From contig JACOUI010000055.1 in the NCBI GenBank assembly GCA_016177915.1, positions 1 to 38,573 on the forward strand: a DNA stretch of 38,573 nucleotides, read 5' to 3'. Shown piece after piece: positions 1 through 7,593 of the stretch (its first letter is position 1; every line of letters starts with the position of its first letter). The stretch comes from Planctomycetia bacterium (lineage in GTDB: Bacteria; Planctomycetota; Planctomycetia; Pirellulales; S012-138). Both the position numbers and the translations under genes were made by a program. A model generated the notes under the pieces. That model did not search any database. It was not told the origin of the DNA and saw only the letters and a program-made list of their open reading frames with translations.

Positions 1-141
1 TCCTCCGTGAAGATTGGCAGCGAGCCAGGAAAAAACGACGGGATTTTGCGTTCCCATCATCCTCTGGTGCTCCGTCTTCGCGGCAAGTTTCCCAAAAAAT
101 ATCGGCAGATCGGCTTTTTCACAATTTCCGACAGACTGTAA
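1..141 (+). CDS. possible 3' end of a gene cut by the window edge
   Basis: Frame 1 is open from the first base to a TAA at 139-141 and would encode the last 46 residues of a protein. The stretch ends in a basic/aromatic segment around GKFPKKYRQIGFF, which looks like plausible protein. I do not recognise the family. With only 46 residues and no start, chance openness in high-GC DNA cannot be excluded. If real, it is an upstream + strand neighbour of the gene at 160. Confidence 0.3.
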   Translation, partial: SSVKIGSEPGKNDGILRSHHPLVLRLRGKFPKKYRQIGFFTISDRL

Positions 142-159
142 CTAAGGACGACGCGTTCG

Positions 160-537
160 ATGCGACGTATCTGTTGCGCGGATATTCCGGAAAGCATTGC
201 GCTGCGCGTTGCCATGCGCGCGTGGCGGGAACGCATCGCCGCAGGAAAGGACGACCGCACGACGAGGTCGCTGGAATTCATCTGCCATTGGACGGGTGTG
301 CGGCAGCAGGCGTTGGAGGGATTTCGGTTTGCGTTGGGAGACGGCTCGCCGCGCGTGCGGCAACGGGCCCTGGCAAACATTAGTCTCGTCGGCGACCTCG
401 ACGACTTTTCGCTGCTCATGGACCTGCTCAAGCTGGCGAAGGAGGAATTGGACGACAAGGAGCGACTCGAGATCGTTCAGACGTTGCGGCGGCTTGCTGT
501 GCGGTTGAAGGTCTATGGCGAGGACGCGATGAATTGA
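160..537 (+). CDS. small helical (HEAT-like) hypothetical protein
   Basis: A 125-residue protein that I cannot assign to a named family. Residues 45-115 look all-helical, with a repeat-like pattern (GSPRVRQRALANI, then DDFSLLMDLLKLAKEELDD, then ERLEIVQTLRRLA) resembling one or two HEAT-type helical pairs, so a protein-binding role is possible. There is no signal peptide or membrane segment. The ATG follows an AAGGA about 12 bases upstream. It lies 134 bases before recO on the same strand, and could be co-transcribed with it. The gap 538-671 is purine-rich low-complexity sequence (GAGGACGA-type runs) with nothing else recognisable. Confidence 0.55.
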   Translation: MRRICCADIPESIALRVAMRAWRERIAAGKDDRTTRSLEFICHWTGVRQQALEGFRFALGDGSPRVRQRALANISLVGDLDDFSLLMDLLKLAKEELDDKERLEIVQTLRRLAVRLKVYGEDAMN

Positions 538-671
538 CGATCGCCAGGCCGCGCATCGAGGACGAGGACGACGACGAGGACGAGCACGAAAGAGAGAGAC
601 CACCCGATATCGCTGACGCCGCAGCATTGCGAGCACTGCCAGAACGCTCGCCGGCCGGGTAAAACGACGGC

Positions 672-1448
672 ATGTCCCTGGAAAAAGCCACCGCCATCGT
701 CCTCCGCGTCGTCCATTGGAGCGAAAGCAGCTACGTGTTGACGCTGTTCACGCGGGAGCTGGGCAAGATCAGCGCCGTGGCCAAGGGCGCGCGCCGCCCC
801 AAGGGACCCTTCGATGCTGCCCTTGACCTTTTGGCGCTGTGCAAAGTAGTGTTCGTCCGCAAAACGTCCGGCGCCCTGGACGTGCTCACGGAGGCCAAGC
901 TTGTCCGCTGCTTCCGCGTGCGCGCTTTGGGCCTGGGGGCGCTCAACGCCGGCTACTACGTGGCCGAGCTATTGAACGAATTGACCGACGAATACGATCC
1001 ACATCCGGTGCTGTTCGACGTGGCGGAGGCGGCGCTCTTGCGGCTGGGCGGCGCGGCGGCAAGCGCCGTCGCCACCGCCGCAGGCGCTATCGCGCCCGCG
1101 GCGGAGGTCCTGCGGTTTGAGCTTTTGGCCCTCCGCGAGCTGGGCTACCTGCCCACGCTCGAAGAGTGCGTCGAGTGCGGCCGGCCGGTCGCAGCCGACG
1201 GCCGGGTGGCGTTTGGGCTGCTGTCGGGCGGGGTGCTGTGCCGCGACTGCCGGCCCGGCAAGCGGCAGGTCGTGTCGCTCAGCCGGCAAAGCTGGCAGAC
1301 GCTGGTCGCCTTCGCCCGGCCCGACGAGGCCTGGCGGCAGACGCCGCTGTCGCGGGAGGTGCGCGGGGAAGTGCGGGGGGCGATGGGACAATTCATCGCG
1401 GGGATCATCGGCCACGAGCCGCAAGTCGCGGCGTATTTGGAGAGGTAG
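672..1448 (+). CDS. recO: DNA repair protein RecO
   Basis: RecO is the recombination mediator that helps load RecA onto SSB-coated single-stranded DNA in the RecFOR gap-repair pathway; it acts in the cytoplasm. The 258 residues are a usual RecO length. The N-terminal OB-fold is recognisable (residues 1-80: TAIVLRVVHWSESSYVLTLFT, then KGARRPKG). The C-terminal helical domain carries a CxxC...CxxC zinc site (ECVECGRP and LCRDCRPG, about residues 163-197), as in many bacterial RecO proteins. The ATG at 672 starts exactly at the conserved SLEKATAIVLR segment. It is followed by a palindromic repeat cluster and then by envelope lipoprotein genes, and looks intact. Confidence 0.93.
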   Translation: MSLEKATAIVLRVVHWSESSYVLTLFTRELGKISAVAKGARRPKGPFDAALDLLALCKVVFVRKTSGALDVLTEAKLVRCFRVRALGLGALNAGYYVAELLNELTDEYDPHPVLFDVAEAALLRLGGAAASAVATAAGAIAPAAEVLRFELLALRELGYLPTLEECVECGRPVAADGRVAFGLLSGGVLCRDCRPGKRQVVSLSRQSWQTLVAFARPDEAWRQTPLSREVRGEVRGAMGQFIAGIIGHEPQVAAYLER

Positions 1449-1455
1449 CTGGATT

Positions 1456-1561
1456 GTTGGAGTGCCGCCTTTAGGCGGCGCTTAAGTACGGCCGGCAGGT
1501 GGTCGTATAGAACCGCCTGAAGGCGGCACTCCAACACTCCGCCTGCAGGCGGTACTCCAAC
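1456..1561. repeat. palindromic repeat cluster, GTTGGAGT(G)CCGCCT family
   Basis: Three units lie in the recO to bamD-like gap. GTTGGAGTGCCGCC begins one at 1456-1483. Inverted counterparts at 1513-1535 and 1536-1561 both end in ACTCCAAC. Each unit has its own CCGCCT-n-AGGCGG stem, and the outer GTTGGAGT/ACTCCAAC arms pair with each other. Related copies lie at 19411-19438 and 20515-20574. This behaves like a dispersed REP-type repeat; as RNA it could also form a strong hairpin just after recO. Confidence 0.85.
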
Positions 1562-1603
1562 GGGCGGTACGCCAAATCCAACGGAGCAAGACGGAGCTTT
1601 GCC

Positions 1604-2857
1604 ATGCTGTCACGGTCCCGCGCGTTTTCGACCCTGCCGCTGTGCGTCGCTCTTTGCTGCTGCGCGGCGGCCGCCGGCTGCGGCGCCTTGCGCGGCAACA
1701 TGGCGGAAGGCGGCGACGGCGCGACGGCCAGCGTCCGCGGGCAGTCGCCAGGGATGCCCGGCGGGCCGGGCGGAATGGGGCCGGCCAATCACGGCTTCGG
1801 CGAGTCGCTCGACGACGGCGAATACCGGCCCGGACTGATCGAGGACTGGTGGGAGAGAATCAAGTCGCTGACGCGGCCCAAGGCCGACGAACGCCTGGCG
1901 CGGGAGACGTTCCACCGCGGAGACGAGCTGTTCGTGCAGAAGAAATACGACGAGGCGGCCGACGAGTACCTGTCCGCCGCCGCGCGGGCGCCCGATTCGC
2001 TCGTCGAAGAGGACGCCATGTTCATGGCGGCGGAATGCTATTTCTTTGCCGACCGCTATCCCGACGCCTCCGACGCCTACGCCGAGCTGGTCAAAAAGTA
2101 TCCCAACTCGCGGCACCTGGACAAGGCGTCGTCGCGCTTCTACCTCATCGCCCGTTACTGGCAGGAGCTGGACCGCAAGGAGCCGCGGGACGACTGGAAC
2201 CCGAACCTCTTCGACAAAACGCGTCCCTGGTTTTACACCCGCGCAAGCGCCATCGCCAATTACCGCGCCGTGTGGCTCAACGACCCCAACAGCCCGCTGG
2301 CCGACGACAGCATCATCCAGACGGCCGCCACGTACTTCGAAAAAGGCAAGTGGCTCGAGGCCGACGAGTATTTCTCGCAGCTTCGCCGCGACCACCCGAC
2401 CAGCAAGCACGTGATGCACGCCTATCTTTTGGGCTACCGGGCGAAGCTGGCCCGCTACCTGGGTCCCCAGTACGACCGCGAGCCGCTGGACGAGGCCGAA
2501 AAGCTGATCGAGGCCCTGCTGACGCAGTTCTACGACCAGCTCGGAGAGGAACGCGAGAAGGTTGTGCAGGCGCGGGCGGCCGTGCAGGCCATGCAGGCCG
2601 AGCGGGAGTGGTTCATGGCCGAGTTCTACCACGGCAAAGGGCACTACCACGCGGCGCGGGTGTACTACCAAAAGACGATCGACCGGTATCCGCACACGCA
2701 GTTTGCGGAGCTGGCGCGCAAGCGGATCGGCGAGATCGCCACTGTGCAGGAGGACCCCGGTGAGCGGTTCGCCTGGCTCGACGAATACCTGCCGCAGGGC
2801 AAGCCGGTGCCCAAGCCGATCACGGCGAAGCGCGAGACGGGGACGACGCTCCGCTAG
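1604..2857 (+). CDS. BamD/YfiO-like TPR lipoprotein
   Basis: A 417-residue outer-membrane assembly lipoprotein of the BamD/YfiO type. BamD is part of the BAM complex that inserts beta-barrel proteins into the outer membrane. The first 26 residues are a lipoprotein signal with lipobox AAGC at 23-26, preceded by a Cys/Ala-rich hydrophobic core. Residues about 95-190 carry TPR-like repeats (FHRGDELFVQKKYDEAADEY, then AECYFFADRYPDASDAYAELVKKYPNS), the usual BamD signature. More helical repeats continue to about residue 385 (FYHGKGHYHAARVYYQKTID). It is longer than E. coli BamD (about 245 residues), as is common in planctomycetes. The neighbouring lptE fits an outer-membrane biogenesis group. The exact role within a planctomycete BAM complex is inference. 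Confidence 0.8.
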   Translation: MLSRSRAFSTLPLCVALCCCAAAAGCGALRGNMAEGGDGATASVRGQSPGMPGGPGGMGPANHGFGESLDDGEYRPGLIEDWWERIKSLTRPKADERLARETFHRGDELFVQKKYDEAADEYLSAAARAPDSLVEEDAMFMAAECYFFADRYPDASDAYAELVKKYPNSRHLDKASSRFYLIARYWQELDRKEPRDDWNPNLFDKTRPWFYTRASAIANYRAVWLNDPNSPLADDSIIQTAATYFEKGKWLEADEYFSQLRRDHPTSKHVMHAYLLGYRAKLARYLGPQYDREPLDEAEKLIEALLTQFYDQLGEEREKVVQARAAVQAMQAEREWFMAEFYHGKGHYHAARVYYQKTIDRYPHTQFAELARKRIGEIATVQEDPGERFAWLDEYLPQGKPVPKPITAKRETGTTLR

Positions 2858-2990
2858 TTTGTAGTAGGCACGGGCGCCTCCGGCACGATGCAGGTGGTCC
2901 GAGTGCCGTCAACCGCTGCAACGCACTGGCCCGGAAGTGCCTCATGCGACTTTGGATTTTGGATTTGGGATTGCGGATGCCAAGCGCACC

Positions 2991-3617
2991 ATGTCGCGGA
3001 TTCACCGCGCGATTGGCATGCTGTTCGGCGTCTCCCTACTGTTTGCCTGCGGCTGCGGCCGGTATCAGGTCGGGCCGGCGCCGCTCTATCCGCCGGACAT
3101 TGCCACCGTGTACGTGCCGGTCTTCGAATCGGACAGCTACCGGCGGCACGTCGGCGAGCGGCTGACCGAGGCCGTCGTCAAGGAAATTGAGAAGCGCACT
3201 CCCTATAAGGTCGTCAACACGCCCGACGCCGACAGCACGCTCTTTGGGCGGATCGTGGGCGACCAGAAGCGGGTGCTCGTGGAGACGCCGACGGGCGAGC
3301 CGCGCGAGGTGTCGCTGGAGTTCTTCGTGCAGGTGAGCTGGATCAACCGCCGCGGCGACCTGGTGCGGCAGACGGCCGTGCCGCTGGCGCCGGAGATCGT
3401 CGACGTGGTGGGCGCCGCGCAGGTTGTGCCCGAGGCGGGCGAATCGATCGCCTCGGCGCAGCAGCGGGCCATCCACCGCATGGCCGCCCGGATCGTCGAT
3501 CTGATGGAATCGCCCTGGAGCGCGGCCGAGACGGCCGAGCCGACGCCCGCCGGGCCGGAGCTTCTGCCCGCGCAGCCGACGGGTCCGGAATCGCTGCCGA
3601 CGCCGGCCATTCCGTAG
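2991..3617 (+). CDS. lptE: LptE-like LPS-assembly lipoprotein
   Basis: A 208-residue lipoprotein of the LptE family, which plugs the LptD barrel and helps deliver lipopolysaccharide to the outer leaflet. I chose the ATG at 2991 because the signal peptide begins there (basic MSRIHRAIG, hydrophobic core, lipobox ending at Cys20 or Cys22). The 18 codons upstream come from a simple TTTGGATT-type repeat and look non-coding. The LptE pattern is visible in YPPDIATVYVPVFESDSYRR, TEAVVKEIEKRTPYKVV and the later LxGRIV segment. The C-terminus is a Pro-rich tail of about 35 residues. The stop codon lies inside a palindromic repeat at 3614-3641, so the last residues may have been changed by repeat insertion. 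Confidence 0.82.
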   Translation: MSRIHRAIGMLFGVSLLFACGCGRYQVGPAPLYPPDIATVYVPVFESDSYRRHVGERLTEAVVKEIEKRTPYKVVNTPDADSTLFGRIVGDQKRVLVETPTGEPREVSLEFFVQVSWINRRGDLVRQTAVPLAPEIVDVVGAAQVVPEAGESIASAQQRAIHRMAARIVDLMESPWSAAETAEPTPAGPELLPAQPTGPESLPTPAIP

Positions 3618-3641
3618 GGCAGGCGGCCCGCCTGCCGTTGG
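3614..3641. repeat. palindromic repeat, GTAGGG(Y)AGGCGGCCCGCCTGCC family
   Basis: The core AGGCGG/CCGCCT is an exact palindrome preceded by GTAGGGC. The same unit recurs twice at 11830-11879. The TAG of the lptE-like gene is the first TAG of this repeat, so the repeat supplies that gene's stop. Confidence 0.8.
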
Positions 3642-3713
3642 CTCCCGCAACGGCCGGGTTCTTCTCGCAGCACGAAACAAGCCAGGCTGCTAGAATGGTC
3701 TGGCGGTGCCGCC

Positions 3714-4100
3714 ATGAACGAGATGCGAAACATGGGCGCGTTTTACGTAAGCTGCCGCGTTCACCACACGGTCGATCGGTCGAAGAGCGCAGTCGTTCCC
3801 AAGCTCCTTGTCGATACCGGCAGCGAGCACACGTGGCTTCCCGAGAAGACGCTCGAGCAGTTGGGGATCCAGCGCGAGAAGAAGGACCTGCCGTTCGTGA
3901 TGGCCAACGGGCAGCAGGTGACCCGCAACGTGGGGTTCGCGATCGTCTACGTCGACAACAACTTCACGATCGACGAGGTGGTGTTCGCGGAGGAGGGCGA
4001 TCTCTTGCTCCTCGGCGCGCGCACGCTGGAGGGGCTCAACCTCACCGTCGACGCGCGGCTCAAGAAACTCGTCGCGGCCGGGCCGCTGCCGGCGGCGTGA
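3714..4100 (+). CDS. retropepsin-like (clan AA) aspartic protease
   Basis: A 128-residue single-domain protease of the retropepsin-like fold. The catalytic motif is LLVDTGSEHTWLP (about residues 31-43), where DTG is the active-site triplet; such enzymes work as homodimers. The second half has the usual closing element LLLLGARTLEGLNLTVD (about 98-114), and Phe/Val strands between form the flap region (FVMANGQQV). There is no signal peptide, so it is probably cytoplasmic. Starts at 3714, 3723 and 3732 are possible; the last (MGAFYVSCRV) matches where the fold begins. A second retropepsin-like gene lies at 17441-17947. Its substrate is unknown. It converges with the thioesterase gene. Confidence 0.78.
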   Translation: MNEMRNMGAFYVSCRVHHTVDRSKSAVVPKLLVDTGSEHTWLPEKTLEQLGIQREKKDLPFVMANGQQVTRNVGFAIVYVDNNFTIDEVVFAEEGDLLLLGARTLEGLNLTVDARLKKLVAAGPLPAA

Positions 4101-4164
4101 GGACAATCGGCACCTCCGTCGAGGATGGTGTGCCGAGTGAAACGAGGCACACCCTACACTTTCT

Positions 4165-4581
4165 TCATTCATCCGGCACCAGCACGAACGCGTCTCGCAC
4201 CTCCGGCGGAATCCGCGTCGGCGTCAGCGTGGCCAGCTTCACGAAGGCCCAGTCGGTCGCCGCCTGCGCCAGGAGCAGACCGTCCGCGCGGCGCACGATC
4301 TTGTAGCGCCGCAGCGACGACGCCGGGCGGAACGTCGCCACCCAGGTGCGGACGACGATCGCGTCGGCCAGGCGCGCCGGCCGCAGATACTCGATCTGGT
4401 GCGAACGGACGACGAAGCCAGCACCGAGGTGGAAGTAGGCCGTTTCGTCCCAGCCCTGCGCGGCCGAGTGGGCCACGGCCGCGTCGACCGCCCATTGCAG
4501 ATAGACGAGGTTCCCCACGTGCCCCAGGGCGTCGATCTGGTCTTCACGAACCGTGAGCGAAAGCTCGAAGACGTCGGGCAT
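4165..4581 (-). CDS. hot-dog acyl-CoA thioesterase (YbgC/FadM-type)
   Basis: A 138-residue hot-dog fold protein of the 4-hydroxybenzoyl-CoA thioesterase family, hydrolysing an acyl-CoA in the cytoplasm. The family pattern is clear: FELSLTVREDQIDALGHVGNLVYLQW has the Asp (D18) and following aromatic/Asn positions typical of the active site, then HQIEYLRPARLADAIVVRTWV and YKIVRRADGLLLAQAATDWAFV. The length is normal. It is the last gene of a minus-strand run and begins 10 bases after the prepilin peptidase gene ends, so it is probably co-transcribed. The natural substrate cannot be told from sequence. Confidence 0.85.
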   Translation of the reverse strand: MPDVFELSLTVREDQIDALGHVGNLVYLQWAVDAAVAHSAAQGWDETAYFHLGAGFVVRSHQIEYLRPARLADAIVVRTWVATFRPASSLRRYKIVRRADGLLLAQAATDWAFVKLATLTPTRIPPEVRDAFVLVPDE

Positions 4582-4591
4582 GGCGATCCCC

Positions 4592-6070
4592 TTACGGCGT
4601 CCGTTCGCTGCGGGCCGCTCCGCGCCCGGCGGCGCCTGCGGGCTTGTCGTGCAATCGCTTGGGCCTGGCCAGCCGCCAGAGCATTTTCAAGATCTGCAAG
4701 CCGCCGAGGAAGACCGCCAGCACCGGGAAAAACCCGAGCAGCAGGCCCGGAATCAGCCACGGAAAGTCGAAGTACTGTTCCACGATCGGCCAGATCGTCG
4801 CCCAGAACACAATGACCGCGGATGCCCCCAGGCAGAGGAACGGCCCATAGGGAATAGCATCGAGCAGGTTCCGCTTGAGCACGAGCTGCAAAACCGCCGC
4901 CGCCAGGCCGAAGAACGGCCCGATGAAGAAGACGATCGGGCACGTCTGCCAGCCCAGGAAGGCGCCGATCATGGCGACGAGGGTCACGTCGCCAAAGCCC
5001 ATCGCCTCGCGCCCCATGACGACGCCGGCCACGAGCCGGACCATCCAAATCACGTAGCAGCCGCAGGCCAGGCCGACGAGCGAGCAGAGCAGCCCTTGCC
5101 AGTGAATGCCGCCGGCCCACTGCCAGGCCGCGGCGATCGCGGCGGTCCCAGCCATGCCGATCGCCAATACGACGTAGGTCAGCCGTTCGCGCAGCATGCG
5201 CGCGATGAGAACGCGGAGAGCAAATCGCCATCCCCGCCGCCCGCGCCAGACTCGCGGCAGCACGGCAAAACACCAGAACCACAGGCATGCCAGCGCCATC
5301 GCCAACGCCCAAGGCTGTCCGGCGTTCAGGACGTCCGGCCAGGCGTGGGGCGTGGCGATGTCCAGGTAGGGAGGCAGAGTGACGCGCGCGCCGCCTGGAA
5401 AAGCCGGCACACCGGGCACATAGACCGGAAGGCGCGACCAGGGCGCGATCCCCGCCAGCAAAAGCCCCACGACGGACCCGGTGATCGTGATTGCGTCGGG
5501 AATCAGGAATTCATCGAGGTCGATCAGCGAAGCCACGAGCATCAGCGAGAACAGGACCGCGTGCGACAGATATTGCAAGTGCAGATGCGCGTCGGGGAAG
5601 TTTGGGAACGCACCCCGAAAGCCGAGCATCAGAAGCCCGTCGCGGCCGATCTCCCAGTGATAGAGCAGCGCCAGTCCCGCGCCGGTCAGAAGCTCAACGA
5701 GCATCGGCCGCAGCCAGAAACGTTTGCCAAATTGCTTCTCCTCGCCGCGCCGGCCGAGCCAGCCGATGACGGGGATAAAGTGCGTCCACTGGCGCGGGGG
5801 GGCTTCGCGCCGGGTTTTGTCGCGCTGGCCTCTTTTGTTGCCGCGTTTGTCGACCGCGGCGTCGGCCTTTGCGATTTGCACGTTACTGGCGGCACTGGAG
5901 AACCCAATCGCTCGCGCGACCGCATCCCAAACGCCGTTCCAGGGGCTGATCGGGCGCGGCGTCCAGGCCAGGCGGCAGACGAGGAGGTTGAGCAGCGCCC
6001 CCCAGGCTGTGCCCAGAAGAAACAGCACGACGACGCGGAGCTCGTAGGGAATCGCGAGGATGAAGTTCAC
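4592..6070 (-). CDS. type IV prepilin peptidase (A24 family), long form
   Basis: A membrane aspartic protease that removes the leader of type IV pilin and pseudopilin precursors, such as the DUF1559 protein at 37007. The two catalytic Asp motifs are present: SLIDLDEFLIPD near residue 185 and MGFGDVTL near 365, with about eight hydrophobic segments. I chose the GTG at 6070 (protein NFILAIPYELR..., 492 residues) because upstream codons run through a palindrome at 6093-6109 and into aroK. The N-terminal A24_N-like part is present (GALLNLLVCRL, then IPVIGWL), but the usual CxxC...CxxC zinc cysteines are replaced by GRRGEEKQFGKR. An insertion of roughly 150 residues separates the two Asp motifs, so it is much longer than the usual 250-290 residues. 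Confidence 0.85.
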   Translation of the reverse strand: MNFILAIPYELRVVVLFLLGTAWGALLNLLVCRLAWTPRPISPWNGVWDAVARAIGFSSAASNVQIAKADAAVDKRGNKRGQRDKTRREAPPRQWTHFIPVIGWLGRRGEEKQFGKRFWLRPMLVELLTGAGLALLYHWEIGRDGLLMLGFRGAFPNFPDAHLHLQYLSHAVLFSLMLVASLIDLDEFLIPDAITITGSVVGLLLAGIAPWSRLPVYVPGVPAFPGGARVTLPPYLDIATPHAWPDVLNAGQPWALAMALACLWFWCFAVLPRVWRGRRGWRFALRVLIARMLRERLTYVVLAIGMAGTAAIAAAWQWAGGIHWQGLLCSLVGLACGCYVIWMVRLVAGVVMGREAMGFGDVTLVAMIGAFLGWQTCPIVFFIGPFFGLAAAVLQLVLKRNLLDAIPYGPFLCLGASAVIVFWATIWPIVEQYFDFPWLIPGLLLGFFPVLAVFLGGLQILKMLWRLARPKRLHDKPAGAAGRGAARSERTP

Positions 6071-6092
6071 AATGGCTCCGCTGACTTGCCGA

Positions 6093-6109
6093 ACCGATTG
6101 CCAATCGGT
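6093..6109. repeat. short palindrome ACCGATTGCCAATCGGT
   Basis: A perfect 7-bp inverted repeat with a 3-base spacer sits in the 40-base gap between aroK and the prepilin peptidase gene. If the peptidase frame is extended upstream, it reads TDWQSV across this element. It may be a dispersed repeat or an intercistronic hairpin. Confidence 0.5.
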
Positions 6110-6110
6110 G

Positions 6111-6635
6111 CTACGTGAGCTGGCCCTTCGTGAGAGCAACGATCTCCGCGGCGATCTCGCCCGGCGAGCGTCCAACGGTGTCGATTTTCCAGTCGGCCGT
6201 TTCCCGGTAAAGCGGCTCGCGGCGCTCCAGCAATTCTACAATCTCCGCCAGGCCGCCGGAGGCGGTGAGATTGGGGCGGCGGGCGGCGGTCGTCTCGTCG
6301 GCCGAAAGCCGCTCCTGGATCGTTTGCGCATCCGCCTTAAGCCACACGACCTTCCCAAGCCGCTTCAGCAATCGCCGATTTTCCGGCCGCAGGACGGCCC
6401 CGCCCCCCGCGGCCAGCACCAGCCGGTCGCGGCCAGAGAGCGACTGGAGCACGGCGCTCTCCAGGTCCCGGAACGCGGCTTCTCCCTCGTCGGCGAAGAT
6501 GGCGGCGATCGGCTTGCCGGCCCGCAATTCCACTTCCACGTCGGCGTCGAGCGACTCCCAGCCCAGCCGCCGGGCCACGAGCCGGGCGACGGTCGATTTC
6601 CCCGTGCCGCGATAGCCGATGAGGATGAGATTCAT
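6111..6635 (-). CDS. aroK: shikimate kinase
   Basis: Shikimate kinase phosphorylates shikimate with ATP, the fifth step of the chorismate pathway to aromatic amino acids. The 174 residues match the family. The Walker A is GYRGTGKST (residues 7-15). The DADVEVE segment near residue 32 holds the shikimate-binding Asp. FRDLES carries the binding Arg, LAAGGGAVL is the conserved Gly-rich loop, and RLSADETTAARRPNLT is the lid with its Arg. The ATG at 6635 starts at the canonical MNLILIGYRGTGKS; the frame is open further upstream, but that part belongs to an overlapping membrane protein gene in another frame. Confidence 0.94.
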   Translation of the reverse strand: MNLILIGYRGTGKSTVARLVARRLGWESLDADVEVELRAGKPIAAIFADEGEAAFRDLESAVLQSLSGRDRLVLAAGGGAVLRPENRRLLKRLGKVVWLKADAQTIQERLSADETTAARRPNLTASGGLAEIVELLERREPLYRETADWKIDTVGRSPGEIAAEIVALTKGQLT

Positions 6636-6718
6636 GTGTTTACAGATCCGCGATCGTGCGGCAACGGACCAGAGCGCGACCTCGCTGGGCACGCCGCCCT
6701 TGCGGATATCGATTTTTT

Positions 6719-7106
6719 TTACGAGGGACTCTCCTCGTCGGCCTCGGCTTTTTCTTGGATTCCTTCCACGGGCATCCGACTTCGAATCTCCGCGGCCACG
6801 CGCGTCAACGAACGTCGCGACTGCCACCAAAGAAGACCGAACGTGAATCCTGCGATTGCGCCGACTGCGCACACGATCACGAAGACACAGAACGTGCGCG
6901 TGTCGGCGATCGTCGTCGTCAGCAGCGAGATGAGAAACGAAGTCGAGACGGAGATGGCGGAAATCGACGAGGTTGAGGAAAGGCGACTCGGGCGACCCTC
7001 GTTCGAGCGCCTCCCATTCGGCCTCGGTGATCTCGAAGATCGTCAACTTGTCCAATCGAACTCGCTGTATCGCCGGGTCCAGTTGCGCCTTGGGTCGGCG
7101 TGTCAT
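6719..7106 (-). pseudogene. small two-helix membrane protein, frameshifted
   Basis: The first 47 or so codons from the ATG at 7106 (MTRRPKAQL..., then FEITEAEWEALERGSPESPFLNL) are in one frame. The evident continuation is in the +1 frame: ISAISVSTSFLISLLTTTI, then TFCVFVIVCAVGAIAGFTFGLLWW, then VAAEIRSRMPVEGIQ, ending at a TAA at 6719. This gives two hydrophobic helices and a short cytoplasmic tail. The shift lies around 6963-6975, consistent with one extra base. The ATG overlaps the stop of the DUF1883 gene by four bases, which supports this start. Function unknown. The break may be a real mutation, a programmed shift or a sequence error. Confidence 0.65.
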
Positions 7107-7372
7107 GCGGCACCTTGGAGGACGCGAACGGAGGCCTGGACGGTCCCGGGATATCCGCCCAAATCAACGACCACGTGCCAGTGTCCTGGGCTCGGCGGCA
7201 CCATTCGCACCGGAGATTCTTTGGCCAGCCCGCCGTGGTACCGGTGTTTCGCGCCTTGCTTGTACAGCGCGAGATTCGCGTCGTCGAGCAGTCTCACGTT
7301 CGCCTGTTTGTCGAGCGTGATCTCGACAGCGTCGTTGGCGCCAAGATGGAATTCGTAATGCAGGTAATTCAT
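7103..7372 (-). CDS. DUF1883 domain protein
   Basis: An 89-residue cytoplasmic protein matching DUF1883 as I remember it: MNYLHYEFHLGANDAVEITLD, ANVRLLDDANLALYKQG, then GHWHVVVDLGGYPGTVQASVRVL. The fold is probably all-beta, and the function is unknown. Its TGA overlaps the ATG of the following membrane protein gene (7103-7106), so the two are translationally coupled and probably act together. The upstream gap to 7593 (221 bases) must hold both its promoter and the 5' region of the divergent prpB-like gene; the only structure I see there is the palindrome at 7537-7560. Confidence 0.75.
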   Translation of the reverse strand: MNYLHYEFHLGANDAVEITLDKQANVRLLDDANLALYKQGAKHRYHGGLAKESPVRMVPPSPGHWHVVVDLGGYPGTVQASVRVLQGAA

Positions 7373-7536
7373 CGCCGTCGTCCGAAGGGGGTCGTCTTGT
7401 CAACAACCTTCCTTAATTCTACTGCGAAGCCCGTCGCACGGTAAACGGCGAGTGGCTGGAAGTTCGCTGCCGGCTCCCAGCGCCGATCGGCTATCGAGCG
7501 GCGTCGTTAATCCCTACAATCAGCCGTGGCATTCGG

Positions 7537-7560
7537 TCCCACGGGTCGCAACCCGTGGGG
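7537..7560. repeat. palindrome CCCACGGGT...ACCCGTGGG before the prpB-like gene
   Basis: CCACGGGT and ACCCGTGG pair across a 3-4 base loop, immediately followed by GGCTTTGGGCAAAGCC, itself partly palindromic. This looks like a dispersed planctomycete intergenic repeat. It overlaps the longer possible reading of the prpB-like gene, so the coding start is more likely downstream at 7594. Confidence 0.6.
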
Positions 7561-7593
7561 CTTTGGGCAAAGCCGAACTCAAGGCTCAACCTC

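Noticed and set aside
6636-7106. An N-terminal extension of shikimate kinase
   Set aside because: The frame is open, but the canonical kinase begins at 6635 and the upstream stretch matches a separate membrane protein once a frameshift is allowed.
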